A DNA stretch of 64,000 bases from Chalara sp. BL73 (taxonomy: Eukaryota > Ascomycota > Leotiomycetes > Helotiales). How positions within the stretch are numbered: the first letter of the stretch is position 1; each line of letters begins with the position of its first letter. The stretch is from the NCBI GenBank assembly GCA_918026815.1, contig CAKJVC010000092.1:1178001-1242000 (forward strand). The letters run 5' to 3'. The notes under the pieces are model-generated. The model saw nothing but the letters and a program-made list of their open reading frames with translations. It was not told the origin of the DNA and made no database searches. Position numbers and translations under genes: made by a program. Below, in pieces: positions 23,446-35,108 of this stretch.

Positions 23446-24350
23446 TTTGGTCGTATGCGATCAGGTCGTTTGGCGTCGTCGTGATATTGAAGTCGTCAAC
23501 GAAGATCTCAAATATTTCAAAAATTGCAGTGTGCCTCGCTTAGTGCCGTATGGTAGTGGGAGAAATTCAGGCATCAAGGCAGCAAGTTCTTTTTTTTCCT
23601 TGAAGAAGCTTACACGTGATGATATAGAAAGTGGTTAGCCGGCGCACTGCCTCAGGCACCCAGTACTGGGCTATAAATTTGCAGCTCCTCTCCCCTGATT
23701 CTCGTTTCCTTTCTTCTTCATACTTACCTTCTTGACAGTTCTGTAGCTCATGAATTACAGGCTGGCAGTACGAGACCTCCATTGCACATCGGGGCGTCGA
23801 GAACTGTTGAATATCCTTCGGGGTCTTCATCGGGGGAATTTTTGATTGCATTCTTGTCTTCAAGACAAGCCATTTTTCATTAACGTCTCAGCGTGCCTGG
23901 GACTTGAAGAAGAATTTCTTTGGTAGTTACTATAGTCCACCATATTACATTTGTCAGTTTCGTGCTCACAGTGAACTATGATAAAATGCTGTAACCCGCA
24001 ATCTCTAAATGCCTGGCCGATAGGTCTTGTTGGCTGCCATAACCACATGCTCAATACGTATCAACAGAAATTCCACGAACTTTATGATATACGGCTTTAG
24101 TCTACCCTACTAGTCTAGTAAACTCTTATTTTCATTGCCTTTTGACAAACAGATTAGGAGTCCATCATCAACCTAACATCCCATCACGTGTTAAAGAGGT
24201 CGCGTCTTGAGAAAAATCGCGAACATCCAGCTGTCCTCAATTGTCATCCAAACTACGGTCCATACCCACGCTCCTTAATCACTAGTCTGCCAAACCACCA
24301 CTAGCTCAATTCCGTATCGAACCCTCAGCTACTTCTCAAGCAACCCAAAG
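23446..24350. other. Divergent promoter region (eL13 and DPM3)
   Basis: About 900 bases with T-rich tracts near 23590 and a CACGTG at 24185-24190. A minus-strand open frame at 23567-23863 lacks family features. No RNA gene seen. Confidence 0.5.
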
Positions 24351-24820
24351 ATGACTAGGGCACAGCAGACCGTGTCAATTGGGCTTCTTGTCAGCTCCGT
24401 ATGCGAACCCCCCCGGAACTAATAAGGTACCTACAATACTGCGAACTGACACAGCTACAGCTCTACCTCGCACTATATCTCCACCTTATTCCTCTGCCAG
24501 CTTTAGTATCGGAAGAGATCATTCCAGTTGTACGTTATGCTCCGTTTTAGGAACGATTTAGCCGGTCTTGACAAAGGCCATTGTCCAACTTTGCCTTTCG
24601 CCAAAGATCAATTAGTGTCCCATTCTTCACATCTAGCTAACAACGCTTTCACCTACAGCTACCATTCTGGGCCCTCGTATTCTTCGGTTCATATCTCCTT
24701 TTCAAACTCGGCTGGGGAGTCTTCACATTTAACGACGTACCTAAAGCACACGCGGAACTCATAAAGGAGATTGAGCTTGCCAGGGCAGACCTGAGGTCCA
24801 AGGGGGTTGACGTCGACTAA
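24351..24820 (+). CDS. DPM3: Dolichol-phosphate mannosyltransferase subunit 3
   Basis: Exons 24351-24398, 24461-24529 and 24659-24820 give 92 residues, the family's usual size. The sequence starts MTRAQQTVSIGLLVSS and has two membrane helices around LYLALYLHLIPLP and LPFWALVFFGSYLLFKLGW. It then carries the hallmark WGVFTFNDVPKAHAEL and ends in EIELARADLRSKGVDVD. DPM3 anchors the catalytic DPM1 subunit in the ER membrane for making dolichol-phosphate-mannose, used in N-glycosylation, O-mannosylation and GPI anchors. Exon 2 could instead begin 6 bases earlier (tandem AG), adding two residues. All three exons are short, so the gene is easily missed. Confidence 0.93.
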
Positions 24821-25067
24821 GCACCATACATAATAATATCCTGCATTCAGATGGAGGGCGTGTACAATAACGGCTCGGAGCATACATGGCTGGGATATAC
24901 AAGATGAAAGGGCATTTTCTTAAGCCGTTGGCTGCAACATTTCGCAGCGATGCAATGGTATCATATAAACAATATACTGCCCATGGTATCATGCTCCGGG
25001 GGTCTACTATCCTCCGTTCTATCTTTATATCGTCTACAAATGTGCCCTTCCTAGGCAAAGGAGTCGT

Positions 25068-25817
25068 TCATTCATGTAATGAATTTTCCTTGGCTTTATC
25101 CTCTCTAGCATGCTTCTCCTTCAATCTTTTCTCTTGCTTCATAAATTCCCTTATCCCAACTGGGATTCCTCCGAAGAGTTCGTCACTCATTCCTGCTTGG
25201 GCCTCCCCCCAGAGCCCTTCACTACCTCCCCCATCGTCATCCATACTAGTCAATGTATGTTGTGCTCTGTAATTGACTTCTACCGTCATTAACCCGCTTC
25301 CATTTCCTTGACTCCGCTTCACTCCCGTTCTTGTTTGGATCTCCTCTCTGCCGCCCTGTTTCCGCATTGCCACCTCCGCCGCCTTGCTCGCAGCGGCCCA
25401 TTCCTCCAGATCATCACGATATGCATCCCACACACAATTCACGCACCCACTCATACAGCAATTATCCGGCTCATCAGGCCGCGGCGGAACCGAAACCCCA
25501 GCTATAATCTTACTCCTCCTTTCAATTTCTGCTCGCCGTTCTAGAGGTGATGAAAGTCGCGAGGAGAAAATTATTTTTGGGCCGGAGTCATCGTTCTTGG
25601 ATGCGGCTGGGGAGAAGGATATCGAAGGTGTGGAGCTTGGGCGCGCGGTAGTAGGCGGCTTAGAGGATATTTTGGGAGAGGAGAACTCAAGGATCGATGT
25701 GTAGTAGTCGCCCAATGGATTTGCTTGTTGAAGAGAGGCAGGAGAGGCATGTAGCGTTCGGAAGCAAGAAGGTCGCTTGAGACGATTGACTGTGCGAAAG
25801 AGGAATCTGGTCTCCAT
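25068..25817 (-). CDS. Mitochondrial oxidoreductase-like (OXLD1 domain) protein
   Basis: A single exon of 249 residues. The N-terminus is Arg/Leu/Ser-rich without acids for about 20 residues (METRFLFRTVNRLKRPSCFR), a typical mitochondrial presequence. A low-complexity linker follows. The oxidoreductase-like domain is at about residues 105-145: PPRPDEPDNCCMSGC, then VNCVWDAYRDDLEEW, with its set of closely spaced cysteines. The C-terminus is charged (KQEKRLKEKHAREDKAKE). The family includes human OXLD1; its biochemical role is not established. It lies head to head with the next gene, 341 bases apart. Confidence 0.88.
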   Translation of the reverse strand: METRFLFRTVNRLKRPSCFRTLHASPASLQQANPLGDYYTSILEFSSPKISSKPPTTARPSSTPSISFSPAASKNDDSGPKIIFSSRLSSPLERRAEIERRSKIIAGVSVPPRPDEPDNCCMSGCVNCVWDAYRDDLEEWAAASKAAEVAMRKQGGREEIQTRTGVKRSQGNGSGLMTVEVNYRAQHTLTSMDDDGGGSEGLWGEAQAGMSDELFGGIPVGIREFMKQEKRLKEKHAREDKAKENSLHE

Positions 25818-26158
25818 TCTCTCTTTCTGGGGAAAATCTGAGGTGCGGGGTGAGTCGTACTGCTATCGTGAAATCATTGGGAATGTAGTATGCTGAAGTA
25901 GGATTGTGGGATGCTGCCGTATAGTAGCTCTCTTTCCTACCTCGGACCCACGGACGTCATAAAAGTTCTAGGGACTATTCACAGTCAGCTTACCCTGTAG
26001 AAACTGCCCCACCAAAGGCGCGGTCACGCCTGACGCGACATCGAAACACCAAACAGTTAACTGGTATTGCGCCGGCGTCGATAATTATGTCAATTTGACT
26101 GGGTAAATCTGAATAGTCTTATTAAAGCATGGAAAAGGTCTGAGCATAGACTTTATCA
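25818..26158. other. Divergent promoter region
   Basis: Compact 341-base region between the OXLD1-type gene and the large plus-strand gene. No further feature seen. Confidence 0.6.
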
Positions 26159-29100
26159 ATGGATTCCTCGCCATCTAAACGTCGAAGGACTTCGCGATCT
26201 ACATCGTTTCCTATCGACGCGCCGACTACACCAAGCAAGATTCCTGTACGCAAAGACGGAGCAACTACCCCACGAAGCCGCAGGCCATCTTTTGCATCTC
26301 CTACGAAAGCGAGTATAGCGCGACACAATCCACAATTACTTGCACGCACTCCACCGCGTGCGACTTCAAATGGTAGCAGAGGGCGGGATTTGGATGAGGT
26401 GTTCGCGATAGCTCTGGGAGAGGTGCGGCTAAGTATCGAGGGAAACGATAATGGAACGGAGGGCTCAAGCACCCAGGAGTATGAGCTGCCGGAGGATCAC
26501 CCACTGAATACACAGACGCAGAAATCCACAAGGTCGTTGTCCGCAAAGCCAAGGAGATTGTCGCGCTCGCCGTTCAAGCAGTCGCCGACGAAGGCTTTTC
26601 AGGAGATTGTGGATTCTGGAGATTTGGATAGCATTAATCCTTTTGCAAAAAAAACTGGCCTGAGGAGGTCGCCTGTAGGTGCAACTCAAGTGGAGCCGGT
26701 CCTGCAAGAAAGTCCTGCACTTAGGGGGGAAGAGAATAATCCTTTTCAAAGGAATGGACTTAGTAGTCCAGTAAGAACATCGCCAGCCCGAAGAGCGCCG
26801 ATGAGAAGATCGCCAGTTGTCCGGGAACAGCAGATAGTGGACGAGAATGCAAATCCTTTTTCAAAGAGAGGAGGTCTACGGAGATCCCCTGTGGTCTCCC
26901 AGGAAGAGTCTGTGCAGCAGGAAAATGTCAATCCATTTCAGAAACGAGGAGGACTACGGCGGTCCCCAATATCACAGCCATTAGAGTCGCTTTCACAGAC
27001 CAACAATCAACTTGAACTGTCATCTACCCTTATAGAGCCACCACCGATGCGTACTTCATTACCGCCTAAAGAAGTCTCGCCAGAGGTCGTGTCGGAAGTG
27101 CCACAGCTTCCGGTGTCTCTGACCCGGGATAATGTTAGTCAACAGCCACTCGACGGCATACTTAGCACTCATCCCGTACTAAGTGATCCCATATTTTCAC
27201 AAGCAGTTGAAGATGCTCTACGCACTAGTCCAAGTGAATCTAGATCTTCCCCAATTCGACTCCATACAACACAATTGTCACGACTTGAATTGGAGGCTGC
27301 AGACTCACCATCGCTGTCACAAGCAATTGATGCAGCTCTTTTGAGTAGTCCGCTACGACCACAAGCCACATCGCAGGCTTTACATGCTGCTGTAGCAGAA
27401 AGCCCTCTGCGTGACCCTTCTCTTTCGCAGGCTCTAGGAACTACTCGTACAAAAAGTCTGATCAGCAAGAAACAATCGCGAGATGCAGCTACGGTATCAC
27501 AAAATTCGCCGCCTGTCGATATAACCTTGAGAGTTGATAGTCCTGCAGAAACACCAGCGCAAAGTAGGTCTGTTGAGCAGCCAATTCTGGGACATGCAAC
27601 CACTAGATCCATATCTCCTTTTCAGATACCACATGTGAAGCCTGCAGAGCCGCGTTCATTACTGCGTAGTCCGGCACGCCGTCCTAAGACAGCTTCGCCA
27701 AGAGCATCTCAAGCAGTACGTTCCTCGCAGTCGACTGTAGTAAGGTCTCAGGCACGTCTAAGTCAGCTAGAAGAGCCTGAACTACCTCCAACGCCCACAC
27801 AGCTTGGCATCCCGGATCCCATTGTCACCACGCCACCAACTGGTATTCATGATACACCAAGCAAACGGTCCAGAAGAAGGAAGGAGAAGTTAAAGTCCTC
27901 TCCATTGAAGCCACGAGATCCACCGCCAGTGGAGCCTTCAAAGAATGCTGAAGCCGGTCCACCGTCAAAGCTCAAGGATAAGAACGGGGTAGGTCCTCGT
28001 AGGAGGTCAGCCAGGTTCTTCATTCCAGAAGATCCTCATGCAGCCAAGAAGAAAGAAAGGGATGAACTATTGAAGGAGCTTCAGCAACTACAAACAGATC
28101 TCATCATTACAAATCAAGAACATGAGCGTTTACGTTCGCATTATGCCACGAAACAGTCTATACCAGCGGTTCCCAAGAACCCCGAACAGCTTCTAGATGT
28201 TCTGCGTCGGTCAATGATTCCGGAACCAGTCACTAAATCAGAGACGAAGCCTATCAGTATATTCAAGTCAATTGGATCCTTCTTGCCATTCTCTTCCCGT
28301 CGAAAACAAACTTCTTTAGTTGATATCAAGAAGCTTATTCCTTCACATCTACCAATAAAACTTGACGATCCTCTTCCATATCTACAAGCATTTAGTCCTT
28401 TGGTATTCACATCGAACATCACACTTTTGGCCCCTGAAAAAGATGCCGATGAGTCTATCGTAAACGAAGAAACGCCAACACTACAACGACATTTTATTAA
28501 TGCCTCACATCCATCTGGTATATTTAATGCCCAGTTGGGAATGACTGTGGATAGTTCGCTGCTTTCTATCATATCACTAGATATAATAAAGCTTAATGCA
28601 AGCGCTGATAACGAGCTAGGCAAGTTTATCAGGCAAAGATGTGAAGAAAACATTTTGGGTCAGGATATTGGCGTCGTGTGTTGGGCAATGGGTCGGTGGG
28701 TTGAAGCTTCTATCTTGAGAGCGAGATTCTGGTGCTCTATTGAGAACGAGTTTGGCACCCAAGAAGCACGTACTAGATCTCTACAACGTAAGAAGAAACG
28801 GAAACATGCAAAGTTGGGTGAATCTGCCGCAGCCAGTGAGGATGAGCAAGGAAATAGCCTTGCCTGGACGAAAAGACAATTACTGCCTCATATTGGCAGG
28901 TCTGCCATGGAGCTAATAGCTCCTGATGTTGAGCTTAGATTTGAATGGAAGATCAGCTTTGACTGGACAGGGGAGATAGAGAGTCTGATTTCTGCTAATG
29001 CCAGAGTGCCAGAGAATTGTAAGAGACACCATGCCTCACACAAGCTTTTGCGCTAACATGCATCATAGGGCAAAGTTCAGACGAAAGGAAAAGTCTCAGG

Positions 29101-29193
29101 AAAGTGTCAGAGTCGTTTGACAAGCTTCTTAAGCAAAAGGGACCTTTGGCTGCTGTGAGAACCATTGTTGGATTATTGATGCCGCCTTCATGA
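26159..29193 (+). CDS. Large basic nuclear-type protein with NPF...RRSP repeats, possibly kinetochore-related
   Basis: Exons 26159-29018 and 29069-29193 give 994 residues. The intron has GTAAGA, GCTAAC and CATAG, and the second exon ends in a Leu-rich tail (AAVRTIVGLLMPPS). The N-terminus (SSPSKRRRTSR) is a likely nuclear localisation signal. Residues about 160-275 hold repeated units NPFAKKTGLRRSPV, NPFSKRGGLRRSPVV and NPFQKRGGLRRSPI plus degenerate copies; each has an SP site suited to cyclin-dependent kinase. Residues 280-600 are Ser/Pro-rich. A coiled coil lies at about residues 625-665 (KKKERDELLKELQQLQTD). The C-terminal 250 residues look globular (GQDIGVVCWAMGRWVEASI). The shape resembles fungal kinetochore components, but I cannot name the family firmly. 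Confidence 0.85.
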
Positions 29194-29608
29194 TGAGAAT
29201 TGATGATAATGATAATGTAGACCATGCGATCTGTTCACAAACCACTGCGAAACACGAGACATAATTGCTCGCTAAGATGCAAGTGCAGAAAAGCCAAGGG
29301 CAACCATGGCTTTTTCCATTTCTGTGAACAGTATTTCTTTTTCACAGCATCAACAACTCAATTCATATTTATGTGCCGCAAATGCAAATATATCCTAGCT
29401 TCTTGTTGCGGGGCGATGATTTATACAAGGATGAGAATAGAAACCCAACATCGGGTCTCCACAAGGCTGACGATCCTTCGACGGGGCTGCGCCTCCCCGT
29501 TCACATGAAACAATCAGCCTTGTCAGCACATACATAAAATAACATCTCCTCATTTTCCAATTCCTCTCCTCCTCATACCTCTATCTCTCAAAAATACTCA
29601 TCATCATC
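29194..29608. other. Intergenic, nothing coding seen
   Basis: 3' UTR of the preceding gene and a CT-rich leader (about 29545-29600) of the next. Confidence 0.6.
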
Positions 29609-30267
29609 ATGGCACCGATCATCCTCCTCACGCCTACAGACGGCATGTCCCCTTTTATCATTGGGACACCTGTTCCAACAAACCACGTCCCATGGAACCG
29701 CAAGCTCCTTGTCCTTCTGTGGTTCACGCAAGCACTCGTCCTCTTAATGACCGGCTATGCATGTTTTTTCCTCATTCTAGCAATGATGATGGAAGGCAAG
29801 GTCTTCAATTTCTTGTATATCACCTTTCTTTCCTTCCCTGTTCCTCCAACTAAGCAATAAATAGTATTTTCCTGTTTAATTGGGCTGGCAACTTTGCTTT
29901 CTTAGCGATTATCTGCGTCGAGATTTATAGATATCGGAAGGGGGAGTTGGAAATTCGCAAGTTCCATAAGTTGCAGATCCAGAAAGTCGTTTTTGTGGGC
30001 AGCATACATCTTTTTATGCTCAGCCAGCGCGGATTTGGCGCGTTTTTGTTTCCCGGCGTGCTGCTTTTGATCTTGAGGAAGGCGGCCATTATGTGAGTTA
30101 TATGCACGACGTTAGACGGGTGAATGAATTGGAGCTAATTTCAGGATAGTGGGCCGTTCGTTGTGAGTTTGGTTTATGCGAGAAGAGTCTTGAACGAGGA
30201 TATTAAGGCTGCCGAGGCGGAGGAACGAGAGGGCTTGTGGAGGAGGAGAAATCTCTCGCCGGTTTGA
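29609..30267 (+). CDS. Small multi-pass membrane protein, unknown function
   Basis: Exons 29609-29814, 29865-30092 and 30150-30267 give 183 residues. The first intron has GTATAT and AAATAG. The second uses the last of two nearby AGs (GGATAG), because the earlier one leads to a quick stop. There are about four hydrophobic helices: LLVLLWFTQALVLLMTGYAC with its extension, FLFNWAGNFAFLAIICVEIY, then VVFVGSIHLFML with FLFPGVLLLIL, and GPFVVSLVYA. A charged C-terminus follows (EAEEREGLWRRR). I recognise no family. The consistent frame over three exons and clean helices argue for a real gene. Confidence 0.72.
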
Positions 30268-33200
30268 GGATTAGAAGCAAGGACGCGCTAAGATGGGACA
30301 CTGTTGAGAAGAGGAATAGATACTCGACCATTACAAGGCCATGGGGACGGATGTTAGGTCGTCTGGCACCAGCTTATTGCGGGGGAAGCTGTCAAGATCA
30401 GCGCGCATACCGGCTACCCAAGCAAAGAGACGAAGCATGACAAGCGCAAAGGTAGTTGAGATGGCTTGTGCCAGTTCGTGGAGGCACAATTAATGCGGAA
30501 TCATTGGAATACACGCCTCATTCAAGGGATTCTGAATGCCTAGATGTGCACTGCAAATTTACAAAGCTATAGCTCATTGAATTGATATATTCAATCAAGA
30601 ACAATATTGCAAACTACCTGTGAAATACCATTTAATTCTTATTAAATTCACCCTTTTGAACCAGACTCAAAATTTACTCCCTCAAGTGTTATAAAAGAGG
30701 TCACTGAGAAAGAAAAGCCATTTTCATGACTTAGGCACAAAATTTTCCCTTATTCTGGGTAGTAGTTACACTAGAATTAAAAATAGGCTTCCATAACCAA
30801 AAGAAGGCTACCCTTGAAGTTTTATTTTGGCACCGATACTTTAGGCGGTTCGCTTTCATACTTCGCTTGGTATTGCTGCCAACCTCATTCCTGTTATCAG
30901 GAGTATTTTGCTGTCGAGTCCTGCCTTGTTCCATAGGGCCCCTACAACAAAGAATCACTAAAGAAGCAGGACTTCGCAATTAAGCCAGTGGTCTCCGGAT
31001 CTTCCCATTTTAAATTCTTCGTTTACATAGAAGGGTTTGCGGAACCATTTCAATGGCTATTTTGGGCCTTTCCCAGCGAATGCAGGTTGAGGCGTGAAGT
31101 GTGCTTGGTGGGAAGACGAGTCTGAAGGCCTTGGAGTGAAAAGGCATGATATTCCGGAGGTCTCCTACGGTAGCTAATATGGAGGCAAGCGTGTTCAGCG
31201 CTTCTGCAGTTTGCTAATGTCTTTTATATGTTCCGAATGGGGCTCCATGTGTTGGATAAGGAATGTGAGAATAAAGGCTTTGGTAGGAATGCCCTAGCGA
31301 ATTAGAGTAACGATTATTCTCTCAGGATCCTACACTATAAAATAGTACTCATTTCGTATCTTAGATTTTGCGGGGACGCTAACTCGCTCTTGCCCTTAGA
31401 CATTACACAGTTATCGGCCCCTACAAGGACCTTCAGAATAATACACTTTTTCTAACCCAAGATCAGATCTCGTCTCCATACAGATTTATCTCTAACTTTA
31501 CCTTGTTTCTTTGGTCACAACGGTTTGGGGAGAAATATATATATATAGCGCTTTGTGGTGGAGACAAACTCCGAGGATATATATCTTTTGGGACTATGTA
31601 TCGGACCTCTCTGAATAAGAAATGTTGAGCGCAATAATTCACCCAGCTTTTGCATTGCTGTCCTTTAGTTTGTTGTCATGTTAGCTTTTGATGTCAAATA
31701 GCACTTGTGGACATAAACATTATAGGAAATAAGCTTATTGAAAAATTACTGCCCAAAGCTCTCAGCGATCTTTCTGCGCATATCTCAGAGTCCTGTCTCA
31801 CAAACTCGATAGAGGTGATCACTCTACAGAGGACTAGGGATGCGATTCAATAGGTTGACCAGGATAGGGAATATAAAGTTAAGGAAAGAAAAAGAAAAAA
31901 AAAAACATGTCCTTTTTCTTCGATAATATTTCGTAGACATGGCCTGAGACCAAAATATTAATAGGAAAATAGTCTCTGAAATGAAGAAGTCTGTAAGATA
32001 CACTTTGGAGACTCGAGCCCAACATCTAGATAAGTGAACATGTCTTAAGTAAATATATATATAAGGGCACCCGTCTAGAGCTTCCATATCCGAAGAGGGC
32101 AACCTTCTCTCCTTAGCTTAGATTCCTCGTAATGGAGCCTTTCTATTAGCTACAACAAGCGCCAGAATTGGATTCGTGACAGAACCTCGATGCTTGACAT
32201 GGCTTTTTTGGCTGCATAGCAGGGTGCTGGCTTCACCCACGTCTCTCCTTTGTTATGATTGCTGTAAAACAAGGTGTTGTTGTCAACAGATCTAAGTCTT
32301 AAAACATGTTTTGCGAATTAGTGCGGTAAGGGCTCGCCCACCTCCTTTTTGCATGTGTTATTATCTGAATGATTAAACAGCAGCTTCGGGGGCATGAGTT
32401 CTTGTCGTCTTGCCCAGGCCGCTTTATTCTCCATTGTTTGTGCTGTATGTGCAATCCAGCTTCCTGAGTATGGCTTTCGTCACTTCAAGAATTTTTTGAT
32501 GCTTGGGTTGGATGATGCCATACATGTGCTCAAATCTCAACGTATGACACTTTAAAAATGAAAGTACTTTTCTTTAGTGAACCTTAGGTTTTCGTTCGTA
32601 TATCATTTTTGAAATGAAATAAGAATGAAGGCGATACCGAGACTTATCAGCTTCTTTTTAATGGCTGAATTTGGTGTATGTACTATACCTGTCCTCCTTA
32701 GCCGAATGGATGATCATACATTCTCTTGTCTTGCTTGAAGTTCCAGATATGAATTCCAAACCGCACTCAAATAGTACACGAGGCGCTCGTCTTTCACTCT
32801 ATATCAGTAGTTAGCGGAGTGTGTGTATATTGGGTATCAGTTGATGTTTCAAATCTCGTGCGTAGTAATGAGGAACGAATCCTCAGTCTGTAGTTGAGCT
32901 GATATTTGTTGTGCCAAGACTTTGAAAACTTGTATAGGGTGTGCCCGGTTACAATCTTTCCCTAAGAACTTAATGGCTCAATAATAGCTTCAATATTACC
33001 ACGTGATAATCTAAGCGCTATTCCCAGCTGGATCTTGCCCATATATTGAGGTAGGTGGATTGCCTGCCCCCTTTAAGTAGCACAGCTCCATTGCCAAAAC
33101 GGCTAGACTAAGTATCATGAAACGTTGCATTATGTAAAGAACGTCTTAACGCTCTCTTCTCCTCATCTATCGTACAAGTACAGTGACGCCAAGGCCCATG

Positions 33201-33409
33201 CCAATGCTGACCCTATCTCTCTTTTTTCAATATACAGATTCGAATGAATCCCAAACGCCTGGCTATGTCAAATACAGAGGGAAGATTTCGAAACCATGCT
33301 TGGTCGGAAGTGTCCCGGCAGAGGGCTTGCTGTTCCGTTCCAGGAGTTCCCATCCACCAGGTCCTCCAGACCAAGCATCACCACCACAACCACGGCTTAT
33401 TCTCCATCG
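30268..33409. other. 3.1 kb AT-rich gene-free tract
   Basis: Only very short open frames occur and stops are frequent in all six frames. Features seen are scattered T and A runs and a short TA-repeat near 31540. No terminal repeats, transposase motif or RNA gene could be recognised by eye. It could be an old transposon degraded by C-to-T mutation, but I see no protein relic to prove it. Confidence 0.5.
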
Positions 33410-33906
33410 CTACCTGTCCTTGTAGACATTTGGTTTCCAGCCCTCCTTCAACTCCTTTTCCCGCGTCGCTAACTCCTCCGCTTTCCGCACCTCGCCCTCT
33501 ATCCTCTCCCTCGCCCTGAGCACCTTGCTCTGCAGATAAAAACTGCCTCCCTTCTGCGGATCGTTCACGTCAAACAGCTTCTTGAACCTGTCCATCACGT
33601 TCTCGAGATCCGTTTTCCCCTGCTGTGGCGGCTTGACATTCAGGATCTTACACGCTTCCTCGAGGGTCATGCCACCATGGCTGAAGGTGGTGGTAGTGTT
33701 TCCGGCCTTTGCTTGCGCACGAGCATATTGGGAAGATGCGCTGGCTTGCTTGTACGCTTCTGCGAATGCTCGTCCGACGACTCGGGACCCGGTTATCACG
33801 ACTTGAGTGATTATTCGATGCGCCTGATAATGTTAGCCACCCATTGCGATGAGATTTTCCCCTGCACGAATGATAGATAAGCTTGTGAATGCATTTGACT
33901 TACCAT
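33410..33906 (-). CDS. PAM16: Presequence translocase motor subunit PAM16/TIM16
   Basis: Coding exons 33906-33904 (only the ATG) and 33823-33410 give 138 residues. The intron 33903-33824 has GTAAGT, a CTAAC branch and ATCAG. The start MAHRIITQVVITGSRVVGRAF is canonical and exists only if the first exon is the ATG. The J-like domain follows at about residues 58-110: GMTLEEACKILNV, KTDLENVMDRFKKLF, then KGGSFYLQSKVLRARERIE. As in the family, the HPD motif of true J proteins is absent. PAM16 pairs with PAM18 at the inner mitochondrial membrane to control mtHsp70 during protein import. Confidence 0.95.
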
Positions 33907-34178
33907 CTTGATCTTGACACTTCAAATCTGTGGTGTTAGCCCAAACGCGCAGATGAACGGGATGGCGAACAAAGTGGTTCTACGAGATGGCTTCTCAACT
34001 TTTTTTCCCGAAAGCCTTCCGAGTTTACGCCTGAAAAACAAGGCATAATATCAGCCTTCTCCAAGAACACGTCGAAATATCACAAAGCCACATAAACCCC
34101 AATCAACTCCACCATCTTTCTTTTTCTGAATTTCAGGCTGTTCATAAAGATATAACTGTAAAGTGGAAATCTTCCGAG

Positions 34179-35108
34179 ATGTCACAATTTTTCCAGCAGC
34201 CCCAAAACGCACAATATGGCGGCGCGGCGCAAAATCTACAATTCTACCCTTCCTCATACACACCAAACCCAGTATCTGGCCACGCAACCCCCTCACAAGC
34301 TAGCTATTATGGACAAGCGGCAGGCAGTCCGGGATATGGCGGAGGAGGGGGCTTCAATTCGGGGTTTGGTGCGTCGGCGGGTGTCAGTGGACGGATGGGC
34401 GAGCAGGGAGGGCTGAGGACAGGTTGGCTGGCAGCGTTTGGTACAGAAGGGTATGATGGAGAACCGCCGTTACTAGAGGAGCTGGGGGTGAATTTTGGAC
34501 ATATTCAAAGCAAGGTGCGCTTCCCCACGTCCTTATACAACCAACCTTAAACTAACGAAGCAAAGACGTTGGCAGTACTCAACCCTCTAGCACGGATAGA
34601 CCAGCACATAATGGACGACTCAGACCTTGCGGGCCCCATCCTCTTCTTTCTATTATTTGGCTTCTTCCTTCTCTTCTCGGGAAAAGTACATTTCGGCTAC
34701 ATCTACGGCCTCGCCATCCTTGGCTCTATCTCCCTACACCTTATCCTCTCCCTGATGTCTCCGCCCCTCGAGTCTTCGCCCTCCTCAGCCGCCATCCACG
34801 ACCACGCAAACCCGTCCCATCTCTCCTCAACCCTTACATTTCCGCGCTCCGCCTCCGTCCTCGGATACTGTCTTCTGCCTTTGGTGATGACGAGCTTGGT
34901 CGGCATCGTGGTCCCCATGGATGGGATGTTAGGGTATGTGCTGACGAGCCTAGCGATTGTGTGGTGCACGTATAGTAGTAGCGGTATGTTTTGTGCGGTA
35001 GGGAGGATGACGGCTATGAGGGGCTTGGTGGCTTATCCGTTGGCGCTATTTTATGGGTGTTTTGGGTTGATGGAGATTTTCAGCAGTAGGGGTGGGAAAG
35101 GGCTTTGA
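34179..35108 (+). CDS. YIP1: Yip1-domain Golgi membrane protein
   Basis: Exons 34179-34514 and 34566-35108 give 292 residues. The cytosolic N-terminus is Gln/Tyr/Gly-rich (SQFFQQPQNAQYGG), then the Yip1 signature PPLLEELGVNFGHIQSK joins TLAVLNPL over the intron. Five hydrophobic helices follow: PILFFLLFGFFLLFSGK, IYGLAILGSISLHLIL, SVLGYCLLPLVMTSLVG, GYVLTSLAIVWCTYSSSG and GLVAYPLALFYGCFGLMEIF. Yip1 works with Ypt/Rab GTPases and Yif1 in ER-Golgi vesicle traffic. A Ser/Pro insert between helices 2 and 3 is longer than in yeast. Confidence 0.93.
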
